DNA of 63,100 bases from an uncultured Holdemania sp. (GTDB lineage: Bacteria; Bacillota_I; Bacilli_A; Erysipelotrichales; Erysipelotrichaceae): assembly GCA_904395815.1 (NCBI GenBank), contig CAJFOC010000036.1, positions 1-63,100 on the forward strand, written 5' to 3'. The position numbers and the translations under genes were made by a program. The notes below the pieces were generated by a model that was given only the letters and a program-made list of their open reading frames with translations, was not told where the DNA came from and did no database searches. Below, piece after piece: positions 1 to 8,250 of this stretch; the first letter of the stretch is position 1; every line of letters starts with the position of its first letter.

Positions 1-39
1 CATGAAGAGGATGAGGAAGAAGGACAGAACAGAGCGTAA
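1..39 (+). CDS. C-terminal end of an upstream gene (partial)
   Basis: Frame 1 is open from the window edge and ends at TAA (37-39), giving the acidic tail HEEDEEEGQNRA. A good terminator follows 18 bases later, as expected for the end of a real gene. Too little is visible to name the product. Confidence 0.4.
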   Translation, partial: HEEDEEEGQNRA

Positions 40-57
40 GACACGCTGAAACAGAAG

Positions 58-87
58 AGCTGGGATGATGAATCCCGGCTTTTCTTT
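58..87 (+). terminator. Rho-independent terminator
   Basis: A nine-pair stem (58-66 with 72-80, one G-T pair) and a five-base loop are followed by TTTTCTTT. It ends the upstream transcription unit. Confidence 0.8.
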
Positions 88-391
88 ATACCGGGGACAG
101 GATGTGGGGAAAAAGAAATGGCAATACGATCCACGGTGAACTGAAATCTGTTTAAAGTCATAATGTCTGATGAAACGCAGAGATTGCGCGGTTCTTAGAG
201 GAAAATGCATTCGAGTTTTTAATGCTATATTCAATCCCAATTTTTCCCTAATGATTCTCTCGTTCATTTCATCACGGAAAAATATGACGCAAGAAGAAAG
301 AAACTCGATCTGCGGACAGGTGATCCTGAAAGCGAATGAAAGCGGGTACAAAAGAACAGAGGGAAAACAGCAACTTTCATCTGAGGACTAC
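88..391. other. Intergenic region without a convincing gene
   Basis: About 300 bases lie between the upstream terminator and the promoter of the ribonucleotide reductase operon. One reading frame stays open from 170 to 454, but it has no ribosome binding site, no recognisable product, and runs through the promoter and operator of the next gene. I see no RNA motif here. Confidence 0.5.
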
Positions 392-420
392 TTGAAGGGA
401 GCAGAAAAGGGTGCTATGAT
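392..420 (+). promoter_or_regulatory. Promoter of the anaerobic ribonucleotide reductase operon
   Basis: The -35 box TTGAAG (392-397) and -10 box TATGAT (415-420) are separated by 17 bases. Transcription should start near 427, inside the palindrome that follows. Confidence 0.65.
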
Positions 421-424
421 CATC

Positions 425-444
425 TTAGTTGAATATCCAACTAA
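425..444. promoter_or_regulatory. Palindromic operator, probably bound by the MarR domain
   Basis: A perfect seven-base inverted repeat, TTAGTTG (425-431) and CAACTAA (438-444), has a six-base centre. It sits directly after the -10 box, over the likely transcription start, and 15 bases before the start codon of a MarR-type protein. Size, symmetry and place fit a MarR-family operator. The binder is inferred. Confidence 0.65.
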
Positions 445-458
445 TGCGAGGTGATTCA

Positions 459-1601
459 ATGACAGGTTCAGGTCGTCTGCTGACGGATTCTTCTATTTTA
501 TATCGTTGTTCGCAAAAATATTATGACAAAGTCCTGAGTGATTTTCAGCTGGGATCCGGTCAGCTTCCTTTTCTGATTTTCATCTACGAGAATGAGGGAA
601 TTACGATGAATGGCCTGGCTCAGATGGGTTGTTATGATAAAGGGACGGTGACCAAGGGAGTGCAGCGCCTGGAGGAAGCGGGATATGTGACTTCCGAGGT
701 CAGCCCTCAGGATAAACGGGTTCGCTTTTTGAAAACAACGGAAAAAGCCAAGGAGATTATTGCCCGTATCTATTTGATTCGTCAGAACTGGTGGGAAACC
801 ATCACACAGGGAATGAGCGAGCAGGAGGCGGCGCAGCTGGGGCAGCTTCAGGAGCGGGCTGCCAATAACGCGCTGAGCTATCTGCAGCAGCAACAGCAGC
901 GCAGTGAGGTTCGCATTTTCGGCTTGCAGAAGATGACTTTGCTGGATTATCCGGGAAAAATCGCGGCGACGCTGTTTACCGGCGGCTGCAACTTCCGCTG
1001 CCCTTATTGTCAGAATTCAGATCTGGTCTTTCTGCCGGAGGATGCCTCGGAGATTCCGCAGCCGGAGCTGATGCAGTTTCTGGAGAAAAGACAGGGATTG
1101 CTGGAAGGGGTATGCATCAGCGGCGGGGAACCTCTGATTCATCCGGGGCTGGATGAACTGCTGCGCCAGATCCGAAAGCTGGGATATCCGGTGAAGCTGG
1201 ATACCAACGGCAGTTTTCCGGATAAGCTGAAGCAGCTGATCGATGAAGGTCTGGTGGATTATGTGGCCATGGACCTGAAAAACTGCCGCGAACGGTATGG
1301 TGAAACGGCAGGAGTATCGGCGCTGGAATGCGCGCGGATAGAACAGAGCGTTCAGATTCTGATGGAAGATCAAGTTCCCTATGAGTTCAGAACGACAGTC
1401 GTTCGGCAGCTGCATGATGAACGCGATATCGAACGCATCGGACAATGGGTGCAGGGCGCCCGCAAACTTGTTCTGCAGCAGTTTGTGGACAGTGAGCGGG
1501 TGATCTGTCCGGGATTGCAAGGATACAGCCGTCAAGAAATGGAACGGTTCAGAGAGATTCTGCTTCCCTGGGTTGCCAATACGGAGATCCGGGGCTGCTG
1601 A
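459..1601 (+). CDS. nrdG: MarR regulator fused to anaerobic ribonucleotide reductase activase (NrdG-like)
   Basis: This 380-residue protein joins two families. Residues 1-140 form a MarR-like winged helix, with the sequence around GTVTKGVQRLEEAGYV as recognition helix and a basic wing (SPQDKRVRF). Residues 152-380 are a radical SAM activase of the NrdG2/PflA-like type: CNFRCPYC carries the 4Fe-4S ligands at about C177, C181 and C184, and GGEP follows as the SAM motif. The activase makes the glycyl radical on NrdD, encoded 18 bases downstream. The ATG at 459 is chosen because GAGGTG lies six bases before it; an ATG at 444 and a TTG at 429 lack that spacing. A glutamine run (about 143-147) links the parts. 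The reading frame is continuous, so the fusion is real unless there is a sequencing error. The operator at 425-444 suggests self-regulation. Confidence 0.9.
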   Translation: MTGSGRLLTDSSILYRCSQKYYDKVLSDFQLGSGQLPFLIFIYENEGITMNGLAQMGCYDKGTVTKGVQRLEEAGYVTSEVSPQDKRVRFLKTTEKAKEIIARIYLIRQNWWETITQGMSEQEAAQLGQLQERAANNALSYLQQQQQRSEVRIFGLQKMTLLDYPGKIAATLFTGGCNFRCPYCQNSDLVFLPEDASEIPQPELMQFLEKRQGLLEGVCISGGEPLIHPGLDELLRQIRKLGYPVKLDTNGSFPDKLKQLIDEGLVDYVAMDLKNCRERYGETAGVSALECARIEQSVQILMEDQVPYEFRTTVVRQLHDERDIERIGQWVQGARKLVLQQFVDSERVICPGLQGYSRQEMERFREILLPWVANTEIRGC

Positions 1602-1619
1602 AGAGAAAGGGAGAAAGGT

Positions 1620-3998
1620 ATGTACAGAGTAGTAAAACGGGATGGAAAGATTACCGAATTCGACATCAGTAAAATTACGACCGCCATCACCAAGGCTTTT
1701 GAGGCGCAGCAGAAACAGACGCACCCGACGGTGATCGACATGCTGGCATTGAGAGTCACGGCCGATTTTGAAGACAAGATCAAAGACGGTCTGATTCAGG
1801 TGGAAGACATTCAGGACAGCGTGGAGTCGATTTTGATCCAGTCCGGCTATGGGGATGTGGCCAAGGCTTACATTCTGTATCGGAAACAGCGGGAGAAAAT
1901 CAGAAACATGAAGTCGACGATCCTGGACTACAAGGAGCTGGTCAACAGTTATGTTCAGGCGACGGACTGGCGGGTAAAGGAAAATTCGACGGTGACGTAT
2001 TCGGTAGGCGGTCTGATTCTCAACAACAGCGGAGCGATCACAGCCAATTACTGGCTTTCGGAAATCTATGATGAGGAGATTGCCAATGCGCATCGCAACG
2101 GGGATCTGCATCTGCACGATCTGTCCATGCTGACCGGGTATTGCGCAGGCTGGTCGCTGAAGCAGCTGATTGTCGAGGGCCTGGGCGGGGTCACGGGCAA
2201 GATCACATCCAAACCGGCCAAGCATCTGGCCTCTCTGTGCAATCAGATGGTGAACTTTCTGGGGATCATGCAGAACGAATGGGCCGGAGCGCAGGCTTTC
2301 TCTTCCTTTGACACGTATCTGGCGCCGTTTGTCAGAGCGGATCATCTGAGTTACGATGAAGTAAAAAAATGCATTGAATCCTTTGTTTATGGCGTCAATA
2401 CGCCAAGCCGCTGGGGAACCCAGGCGCCGTTTTCCAACATCACGCTGGATTGGGTAGTGCCGAAGGATCTGGCGGATCAGCCGGCGATCATCGGCGGACA
2501 GCCGCAGGATTTCACTTATGGCGACTGCAAGAAGGAAATGGACATGGTCAACAAGGCGTTCATCGAGGTCATGCTGGAGGGAGATGCCAACGGCCGCGGG
2601 TTCCAGTACCCGATTCCGACGTATTCGATTACCCGGGATTTCGACTGGTCGGATACGGAAAACAACCGGCTGCTGTTTGAGATGACTTCCAAATACGGAA
2701 CGCCGTATTTCTCCAACTATGTCAACAGCGATATGGAACCGAGCGATGTCCGCAGCATGTGCTGTCGGCTGCGGCTGGATCTGCGCGAGCTGCGCCGCAA
2801 ATCGGGCGGTTTCTTCGGCAGCGGGGAAAGCACCGGGTCGATCGGCGTCGTTACCATCAATCTGCCGCGTATCGCCTATCTGGCCAAAGATCGCGATGAT
2901 TTCTTTGCCCGCCTGGATCGGATGATGGACATTGCCGCCCGTTCGCTGAAGGTGAAGCGGGAAATCATCACCAAGCTGCTGGACGAGGGGCTGTATCCGT
3001 ATACCAAGCGTTATCTTGGCTCGTTTGACAATCATTTTTCAACGATTGGTCTGATCGGCATGAATGAGGTCGGTCTCAACGCCTGCTGGCTGAGAAAAGA
3101 TCTGACGCATCCGGAAACGCAGGAGTTTGCCAAGGAAGTGCTGAATCATATGCGGCAGCGGCTGGTCATTTATCAGGAAGAGTATGGCGATCTGTACAAT
3201 CTGGAAGCGACGCCGGCGGAATCGACCACCTACCGTCTGGCCAAGCACGATCGTCAGCAGTATCCGGATATCATTACCGCCTCGCAAGACGGAACGCCGT
3301 ATTATACCAACAGTTCTCATCTGCCGGTTGGCTATACCGAGGATATTTTTGAAGCGCTGGACATTCAGGACGAACTGCAGACGCTGTACACTTCCGGTAC
3401 GGTATTCCATGCCTTTTTGGGAGAAAAGCTGCCGGACTGGAAAGCGGCGGCTTCTCTGGTCAGAAAGATTGCGTCCAACTACAAACTGCCGTATTACACG
3501 CTTTCGCCGACTTATTCGGTCTGCAAGGATCACGGATATCTCAGCGGCGAACAGTTCACCTGTCCGTATTGCGGCAAACCGGCCGAGGTGTACAGCCGGA
3601 TTACCGGGTATTACCGCCCGGTGCAGAACTGGAATGAAGGCAAGATTCAGGAGTATAAGGAAAGAAAAGTTTACGATATCGGTCATTCAGTGCTGAAAGG
3701 CCGTGAGGCGCTGAAAGAAAGCGGAACTTCCAGACAGCCGATGCAGCAGGGGGAAGGGTCGCTGAAAGAGGGCGGAAAAGTACTGCTGTTTACGACCAGT
3801 ACCTGTCCAAACTGCAAGATTGCCGGCAAGATGCTGGAAAAAGCCGGCGTTGCCTATGAGCTGATCGACGCTCAGCAGCAGAGGGAGCTGAGTCAGCGGT
3901 ATGCGGTGCTGCAGGCGCCGACGCTGGTTGTTGTGGACGATCAGCAGAATCTGATCTACAAAACCGGCAACATTCAGGAATATCTGGCCCGCCGCTGA
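1620..3998 (+). CDS. nrdD: Anaerobic ribonucleoside-triphosphate reductase with C-terminal glutaredoxin-like domain
   Basis: This 792-residue class III ribonucleotide reductase turns NTPs into dNTPs without oxygen. Residues 1-90 are an ATP-cone (MYRVVKRDGKITEFD). The catalytic barrel follows. The zinc site includes CPYC, and the glycyl radical loop RITGYY places the radical glycine near residue 663. After a glycine- and glutamine-containing linker, residues 720-792 form a thioredoxin-fold domain with CPNC (about C729 and C732), a cis-proline stretch QAPTLVV and a glutaredoxin-like C-terminus. This suggests a built-in dithiol reductant, as in NrdD types that use thioredoxin or glutaredoxin rather than formate. 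It lies 18 bases after the activase gene, with GGGAGAAAGG before the ATG. Confidence 0.95.
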   Translation: MYRVVKRDGKITEFDISKITTAITKAFEAQQKQTHPTVIDMLALRVTADFEDKIKDGLIQVEDIQDSVESILIQSGYGDVAKAYILYRKQREKIRNMKSTILDYKELVNSYVQATDWRVKENSTVTYSVGGLILNNSGAITANYWLSEIYDEEIANAHRNGDLHLHDLSMLTGYCAGWSLKQLIVEGLGGVTGKITSKPAKHLASLCNQMVNFLGIMQNEWAGAQAFSSFDTYLAPFVRADHLSYDEVKKCIESFVYGVNTPSRWGTQAPFSNITLDWVVPKDLADQPAIIGGQPQDFTYGDCKKEMDMVNKAFIEVMLEGDANGRGFQYPIPTYSITRDFDWSDTENNRLLFEMTSKYGTPYFSNYVNSDMEPSDVRSMCCRLRLDLRELRRKSGGFFGSGESTGSIGVVTINLPRIAYLAKDRDDFFARLDRMMDIAARSLKVKREIITKLLDEGLYPYTKRYLGSFDNHFSTIGLIGMNEVGLNACWLRKDLTHPETQEFAKEVLNHMRQRLVIYQEEYGDLYNLEATPAESTTYRLAKHDRQQYPDIITASQDGTPYYTNSSHLPVGYTEDIFEALDIQDELQTLYTSGTVFHAFLGEKLPDWKAAASLVRKIASNYKLPYYTLSPTYSVCKDHGYLSGEQFTCPYCGKPAEVYSRITGYYRPVQNWNEGKIQEYKERKVYDIGHSVLKGREALKESGTSRQPMQQGEGSLKEGGKVLLFTTSTCPNCKIAGKMLEKAGVAYELIDAQQQRELSQRYAVLQAPTLVVVDDQQNLIYKTGNIQEYLARR

Positions 3999-4013
3999 GC
4001 GGATTCAGGCAGG

Positions 4014-4040
4014 GAGCTTCGCAAGAAGCTCTTTTGTTTT
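4014..4040 (+). terminator. Terminator after nrdD
   Basis: GAGCTT (4014-4019) pairs with AAGCTC (4026-4031) around a six-base loop, followed by TTTTGTTTT. Confidence 0.75.
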
Positions 4041-4135
4041 GGGATTGAAATTCGGCGATTATGGATTATCTGGGGGAAGAAATAAACCTGGAGGAATGGT
4101 ATCATTTCCTTTTTGTGAAAAAAAGTTCTTTTTGC

Positions 4136-4166
4136 TTGACTCAACAGCGGCTGCCGGGTTTTTAAT
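4136..4166 (+). promoter_or_regulatory. Possible promoter of the flavin reductase gene
   Basis: TTGACT (4136-4141) and TTTAAT (4161-4166) are spaced 19 bases apart. The -35 box is good, but the spacing is long and the -10 box is weak. Confidence 0.4.
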
Positions 4167-4189
4167 AGTCAGCAGGAGGAAAAGTGAAG

Positions 4190-5980
4190 ATGAAAAAATG
4201 GTTGATGATACTGATGGCCGCTTTGTTGATGACCAGCGGCTGCAGCACGACTCAGTCTCAGCCGGAAACGGGATCGATGAAGGCGGGAACCTATACGGCC
4301 ACGGCAGATGGCTATGGCGGAAAAGTATCGGTTTCCGTGACGGTGGACAGTGAAAAAATCGTTTCGGTCGAGGTAGGCGACAACACGGAAACGCCAGGTG
4401 TCGGCGGTATTGCGATTGAACAGCTGCCAGGGCAGATTGTTGAAACACAGAGCATCGCGCTGGATGGCATTGCCGGTGCGACAATCACTTCCGACGCCAT
4501 TCTCACGGCGGTGAAGGACTGTCTGCAGCAGGCAGGCGCGGATCTGACGCAGTTTGAGAAGGAAACCGCAGCGAAAAGCGGGGAGGAAATTCAGCTGCAG
4601 AAGGATGTTGTCATTGTCGGAGCCGGGGCTGCAGGGCTGAGCGCAGCGTTGCGGTTACAGGAAAGCGGTCAGGATAACATTCTGGTATTGGAAAAGATGG
4701 CGTATACCGGTGGTGCTTCGGCGACCTGCGGCGGCGGATTCCTGGCGGCAGGATCCCGTTATCAGCAGCAGGCGGGAATTGAAGATACGCCGGAGCTGAT
4801 GATGGAGGAACTGCTGGAAAAGGGCCATCACATCAATGATGTGGAACTGACCCGGCTGCATGCGGAAAACGCGGCGCCGACAGTTGACTGGCTGATCGAT
4901 GACATCGGCGTTCAGTTCAACACGCCGCAGCCAAGCGAGACGACGATCAACCGCGATTTTACCGCGGTGGGCGGCGGTGCCGGCATGATGCAGACACTGG
5001 CAGAGGCGGCACAACAGCGGGGCATTGAGATCCAGCTGAATACCCGGGCCACAGAGCTGATCGTGGACAACGGCGCGGTAAGAGGCGTTCTGGCGGAAGA
5101 TACCGACGGCAATCACTACACGATTCAGGCACAGGCTGTTCTGCTGGCTACCGGCGGATACGGCAACAACTCGCAGCTGATGGATGAGGCGGATGTCGGC
5201 CGGGTGATCTATTACGGTCCGATCAGCTCCAATGGCGAAGGCATGACGATGGCCCGGGATATCGGCGCCAAGGTCACCAATCTGCAATATGTTGGCGTCA
5301 AGCCGAACGGGCTGGAAACCGGCGAGGGCATCGGCAAGTATACGCAGCCAGCCAACAACGCGATGTGGAAAGCTTCCGCCGGCATTCTGGTCAACGACGC
5401 CGGTCAGCGGCTGATCGATGAAACCAGCAGTGAGGAAGAGCTGGTCAGCATCTACAAGCAGCAGAACGACTGGGCGATGTATACGGTCATGGATCAGGCC
5501 GCTTACGATATTTTCTACAGCACGGCGATCGAAAAGCATCTGTTCTCGGAAGCGGAAGCGCAGCAGTGGATCGATGAAAAGGGAACGGGCACAACGGTTT
5601 TTGTCCGCGGTGAAACGCTGCAGGAAGCTGCCGAACAGGCCGGAATCGACGCCGGGCAGCTGGCTCAGACGATTGAAAACTACAATCAGGGGGTTGCCAA
5701 GGGAGAAGATGAATTTGGCCGTCAGGTTGTCGCTGCGTTCGATACGGATGGTCCGGTGTACATCGTGAAGCAGAATCTGCGTTTTGCGACGACGCTGGGA
5801 GGGTTGGATATCAACACCCACTGTCAGGTTCTGAACGAACAGGACGAGGCGATCGCAGGACTGTATGCCGCCGGGGAAGTGGTCGGCAATGTGCAGGGCG
5901 ACGCTTCCAGCGCATATCTGAGCTGGAGCGCAACTTCTGGCAAGATCGCGGCGGAAAGCATCAGCGAACAGCTGCAGTAA
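4190..5980 (+). CDS. Secreted FMN/FAD reductase lipoprotein (fumarate/urocanate reductase-like)
   Basis: The protein starts with a lipoprotein signal, MKKWLMILMAALLMTSGC, whose Cys should be lipidated. An FMN_bind domain follows (about residues 30-115) with DGIAGATIT, the type of motif where ApbE attaches FMN to a Thr. The rest is a FAD_binding_2 flavoprotein: the dinucleotide fold VVIVGAGAAGLSAAL, then GGASATCGGG, and a C-terminal GLYAAGEVVG motif. This order matches extracellular flavinylated reductases of Gram-positive bacteria, which pass electrons to fumarate, urocanate or similar acceptors; the substrate cannot be told. ATG 4190 lies nine bases after AGGAGGA; a GTG at 4184 is too close. 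It stands alone between two terminators, with no apbE nearby. Confidence 0.88.
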   Translation: MKKWLMILMAALLMTSGCSTTQSQPETGSMKAGTYTATADGYGGKVSVSVTVDSEKIVSVEVGDNTETPGVGGIAIEQLPGQIVETQSIALDGIAGATITSDAILTAVKDCLQQAGADLTQFEKETAAKSGEEIQLQKDVVIVGAGAAGLSAALRLQESGQDNILVLEKMAYTGGASATCGGGFLAAGSRYQQQAGIEDTPELMMEELLEKGHHINDVELTRLHAENAAPTVDWLIDDIGVQFNTPQPSETTINRDFTAVGGGAGMMQTLAEAAQQRGIEIQLNTRATELIVDNGAVRGVLAEDTDGNHYTIQAQAVLLATGGYGNNSQLMDEADVGRVIYYGPISSNGEGMTMARDIGAKVTNLQYVGVKPNGLETGEGIGKYTQPANNAMWKASAGILVNDAGQRLIDETSSEEELVSIYKQQNDWAMYTVMDQAAYDIFYSTAIEKHLFSEAEAQQWIDEKGTGTTVFVRGETLQEAAEQAGIDAGQLAQTIENYNQGVAKGEDEFGRQVVAAFDTDGPVYIVKQNLRFATTLGGLDINTHCQVLNEQDEAIAGLYAAGEVVGNVQGDASSAYLSWSATSGKIAAESISEQLQ

Positions 5981-5995
5981 AGAATTACGCATAAG

Positions 5996-6024
5996 GAAAA
6001 AGCCACGTGACGGTGGCTTTTTTT
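5996..6024. terminator. Terminator between converging genes
   Basis: AGCCAC (6001-6006) pairs with GTGGCT (6013-6018), with A-runs before and a T-run after, so it can act in both directions. Confidence 0.8.
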
Positions 6025-6046
6025 GACGATCAGACAGAACGCGGCT

Positions 6047-6523
6047 TCAGATCAGCGCGATAATCTTATCCCAGGTCAGCTCGCCGATTTTGCCATCCGG
6101 AACCAGCCCATGGACATTCTGGAAAGTAATGACCTTGGCTTCCATCTGGGCGCCGAACACGCCGTCGGTGGCAATCGGCGTTTCCGGAAGGGTCAGCTGA
6201 TTCAGATAACATTGCATTTTCTGAACGTCCAGGCCGGTATCGCCGTATTCCAGCGGCGGACATTCCACCGGTTCCGGCTGCGGATCGTCCAGCGTTTTGT
6301 ATTTGCAGATAATTTTGTCCCAGGTCATTGAACCGATGATTCCATCGACATTCAGCCCGGTCTGGGCCTGGAAGATTCTGACCGCTTCTTCCATTTCGGT
6401 TCCATAATAGCCGTCTTCCTGCAGCAGCGGAAGTTCCGGATAGAGAGTCCGCAAAGCATTCAGGTATTCCTGCATTTTTTTCACTGCCAGACCGCTGTAG
6501 CCTCTTTGAATGACATACGCCAT
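6047..6523 (-). CDS. Small protein with two peptidoglycan-binding domains
   Basis: The 158-residue protein is two PG_binding_1 repeats and little else. The first spans about residues 1-78 (GYSGLAVKKMQEYLN to DGIIGSMTWDKII). The second spans about 90-158 (GDTGLDVQKMQCYLN to DGKIGELTWDKIIALI). Such repeats bind cell wall or spore cortex. There is no signal peptide or catalytic domain, so it may act inside the cell, be loaded onto spores, or leave by another route. The ribosome binding site AAAGGAGGTGA is near perfect. It is divergent from a gene that carries the same kind of repeat. Confidence 0.85.
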   Translation of the reverse strand: MAYVIQRGYSGLAVKKMQEYLNALRTLYPELPLLQEDGYYGTEMEEAVRIFQAQTGLNVDGIIGSMTWDKIICKYKTLDDPQPEPVECPPLEYGDTGLDVQKMQCYLNQLTLPETPIATDGVFGAQMEAKVITFQNVHGLVPDGKIGELTWDKIIALI

Positions 6524-6660
6524 CAGATGTCACCTCCTTTCATTATCAGGGTATGGCAATCGTAAGCCGGCAGACAGGATTGCGCCCAGCTCTTCAGCGC
6601 TGGTCAATGGCCTTGATGGGTGAGGAAAGACGGCATAATGTGGAAGTGGAGGTGAAAATA

Positions 6661-7326
6661 ATGAGAATTCTGGTTTATAACGATCAGACGCAGACTATGG
6701 AAACATGGCAGCGGGATTGCGGCGAGGATATGCCGTATACGCGCTGCGGACATCTGACCGTCGGCATGTTCCGTCAGGGTTCGCAAAGCCGGACTCTGGT
6801 CTGGTCAACCCGTCGTTTTCTGCACGCGGTCGATCAGCTGGCGGCCCGCTCGCCAGCCCGACTGAAACTCTCGCGTGCTTTTGAACGAGGCTGGTCCGGC
6901 GCGCAGCCGATGATCATGACGCATATGCTGGGAACCGCGCTCAGTTTTGGTTCCAATTTGTCCGGGGCCGGTTTGCAGCGGCTGGCGACGATGATTGAAG
7001 ATACCGGTTTGTTTGACTATGTATCCGGACTGGATCAGAATCCCAACCAGCTGCATGTTCATCAGCGCAATGAAATGTGCAGTGATTTTGTCCCGTTCGC
7101 CCAGATTCGCAAAGGTTCGATTCTGACGGAAGTGTGCGTGGCCCAGGATGTGCTGTGGGCGCTGGGATATGAAATACCGCAGATCCATGGCATGTTTGAT
7201 GAACCGCTGAAACGGGCAGTCTGTGCGTTTCAGTGTGATCGGCAGCTGAAGGTAGATGGCGTCATCGGGGCCCAGACATGGCAGGCATTGATGAGTACGG
7301 TGCGGATGGTTCCGGGGGTGGATTAA
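6661..7326 (+). CDS. M15 peptidase-like domain (probably inactive) with peptidoglycan-binding domain
   Basis: The protein has 221 residues when read from ATG 6661, which follows GGAGGTG by seven bases. The C-terminal part (about 170-215; YEIPQIHGMFDEPLKRAVCAF to DGVIGAQTWQALM) is a PG_binding_1 repeat. Residues about 55-150 resemble the M15 D,D-carboxypeptidase fold: THMLGTALSFGS aligns with the family signature S-x-H-x-x-G-x-A-x-D, and LHVHQR aligns with the last His ligand. The Asp metal ligand is Ser here, so catalysis is doubtful. The M15 match is my own reading by eye. No signal peptide is seen. The divergent neighbour at 6047-6523 shares the wall-binding repeat. Confidence 0.7.
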   Translation: MRILVYNDQTQTMETWQRDCGEDMPYTRCGHLTVGMFRQGSQSRTLVWSTRRFLHAVDQLAARSPARLKLSRAFERGWSGAQPMIMTHMLGTALSFGSNLSGAGLQRLATMIEDTGLFDYVSGLDQNPNQLHVHQRNEMCSDFVPFAQIRKGSILTEVCVAQDVLWALGYEIPQIHGMFDEPLKRAVCAFQCDRQLKVDGVIGAQTWQALMSTVRMVPGVD

Positions 7327-7343
7327 AAATTCACTGTTCCGTA

Positions 7344-7371
7344 TTGAATAATGAATAAAAAGCGCTACAAT
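7344..7371 (+). promoter_or_regulatory. Promoter of cutC
   Basis: TTGAAT (7344-7349) and TACAAT (7366-7371) with a 16-base spacer, about 33 bases before the start codon. Confidence 0.65.
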
Positions 7372-7404
7372 GAAAGCAGAAAAGGAAAGGACGGAACAGA
7401 AACG

Positions 7405-8085
7405 ATGAAACTGGAAATTGTGACGACCACACTGGATGAAACACTGCTGGCGAAAGAAGCGGGAGCGGATCGGGTTGAACTGGTCAGCGGCATCACCGAA
7501 GGCGCGCTGACGCCCACCTACGGTTCACTGAAAGGAATCTGGCAGCATGCCGGCGTGGCGGCCTATTGCATGATCCGGCCGCATAACCATGGCTTTGTCT
7601 ATTCGGAACATGATATCGAAGAGATGATCGCCGACATTCAGAACCTGAAGGGGATGGCGGATCATTTTGTGCTGGGATGCCTGAAGGAAGACCGGACGAT
7701 TGACGAGGAACATCTGCAGCGGTTATTGGAAGCCTGCGGCGATACGCCGGTTGTCTTCCATAAAGCGCTGGATCAGACGGCGGATCAGATGGCGGCATTA
7801 CGAACGCTGGCCCGTTATCCGCAGATCAAACGGGTTCTGAGCAACTATCAGGCCAAACGAATCGATCAGGAACTGCCGCGTTTGCAGCAGATGATGAATT
7901 ACGCGCTGTCGCTGGGTCTGCAGACGACGTTTGCCGGCGGTATTCAGCTGGAAACACTGCCGCTGCTGGCGCAGATCGGAGCGACGGACGTTCACATTTC
8001 CAGCGCGGCGCGGATTGAAGGCAAGGCGGCCAATCTGCTGGATCCGCAGCGGATCCGTCAGTTCCGCCAGGCTTGCGATCAGTAA
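7405..8085 (+). CDS. cutC: CutC family protein
   Basis: This 226-residue TIM-barrel protein begins MKLEIVTTTLDETLLAKEAGADRVEL, typical of the CutC family; the inner motifs MIRPH and GGIQ also fit. CutC was named for copper homeostasis in E. coli, but its enzymatic role is not settled. ATG 7405 is chosen because the family starts here; upstream codons are non-homologous and overlap the promoter. It is a single-gene unit with its own promoter and terminator. Confidence 0.85.
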   Translation: MKLEIVTTTLDETLLAKEAGADRVELVSGITEGALTPTYGSLKGIWQHAGVAAYCMIRPHNHGFVYSEHDIEEMIADIQNLKGMADHFVLGCLKEDRTIDEEHLQRLLEACGDTPVVFHKALDQTADQMAALRTLARYPQIKRVLSNYQAKRIDQELPRLQQMMNYALSLGLQTTFAGGIQLETLPLLAQIGATDVHISSAARIEGKAANLLDPQRIRQFRQACDQ

Positions 8086-8142
8086 GCTTCTTTTCCTTAT
8101 CAGGATAAAACAAGGGCTATAATCGAAAAATGAGGGCAGAGG

Positions 8143-8180
8143 ATGTCTACATTTCATTGGGAAGTGTAGACATTTTTGTT
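8143..8180 (+). terminator. Terminator after cutC
   Basis: ATGTCTACA (8143-8151) pairs with TGTAGACAT (8165-8173), followed by TTTTGTT. Confidence 0.7.
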
Positions 8181-8183
8181 ACT

Positions 8184-8236
8184 AAAAAAACAGGCTTCTC
8201 CTTCAGGTTTTGTTTCCTGATGGGGAAGCCTGTTTT
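8184..8236 (-). terminator. Terminator of the SIS-domain gene
   Basis: Read on the minus strand, a long stem AAACAGGCTTC.../...GAAGCCTGTTT with an inner hairpin is followed by TTTTTTT. Confidence 0.75.
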
Positions 8237-8250
8237 CAGATGCGGTTGAA

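Noticed and set aside
170-454. 94-codon frame before the MarR-NrdG gene
   Set aside because: No ribosome binding site, no family, and it runs through the promoter and operator of the next gene.
1017-3035. 672-codon open frame on the minus strand opposite nrdD
   Set aside because: It is the antisense shadow of a well-identified gene; no ribosome binding site and no recognisable domains. Similar antisense frames opposite other genes (for example 14821-16305 and 24689-26200 on the plus strand) were rejected for the same reason.
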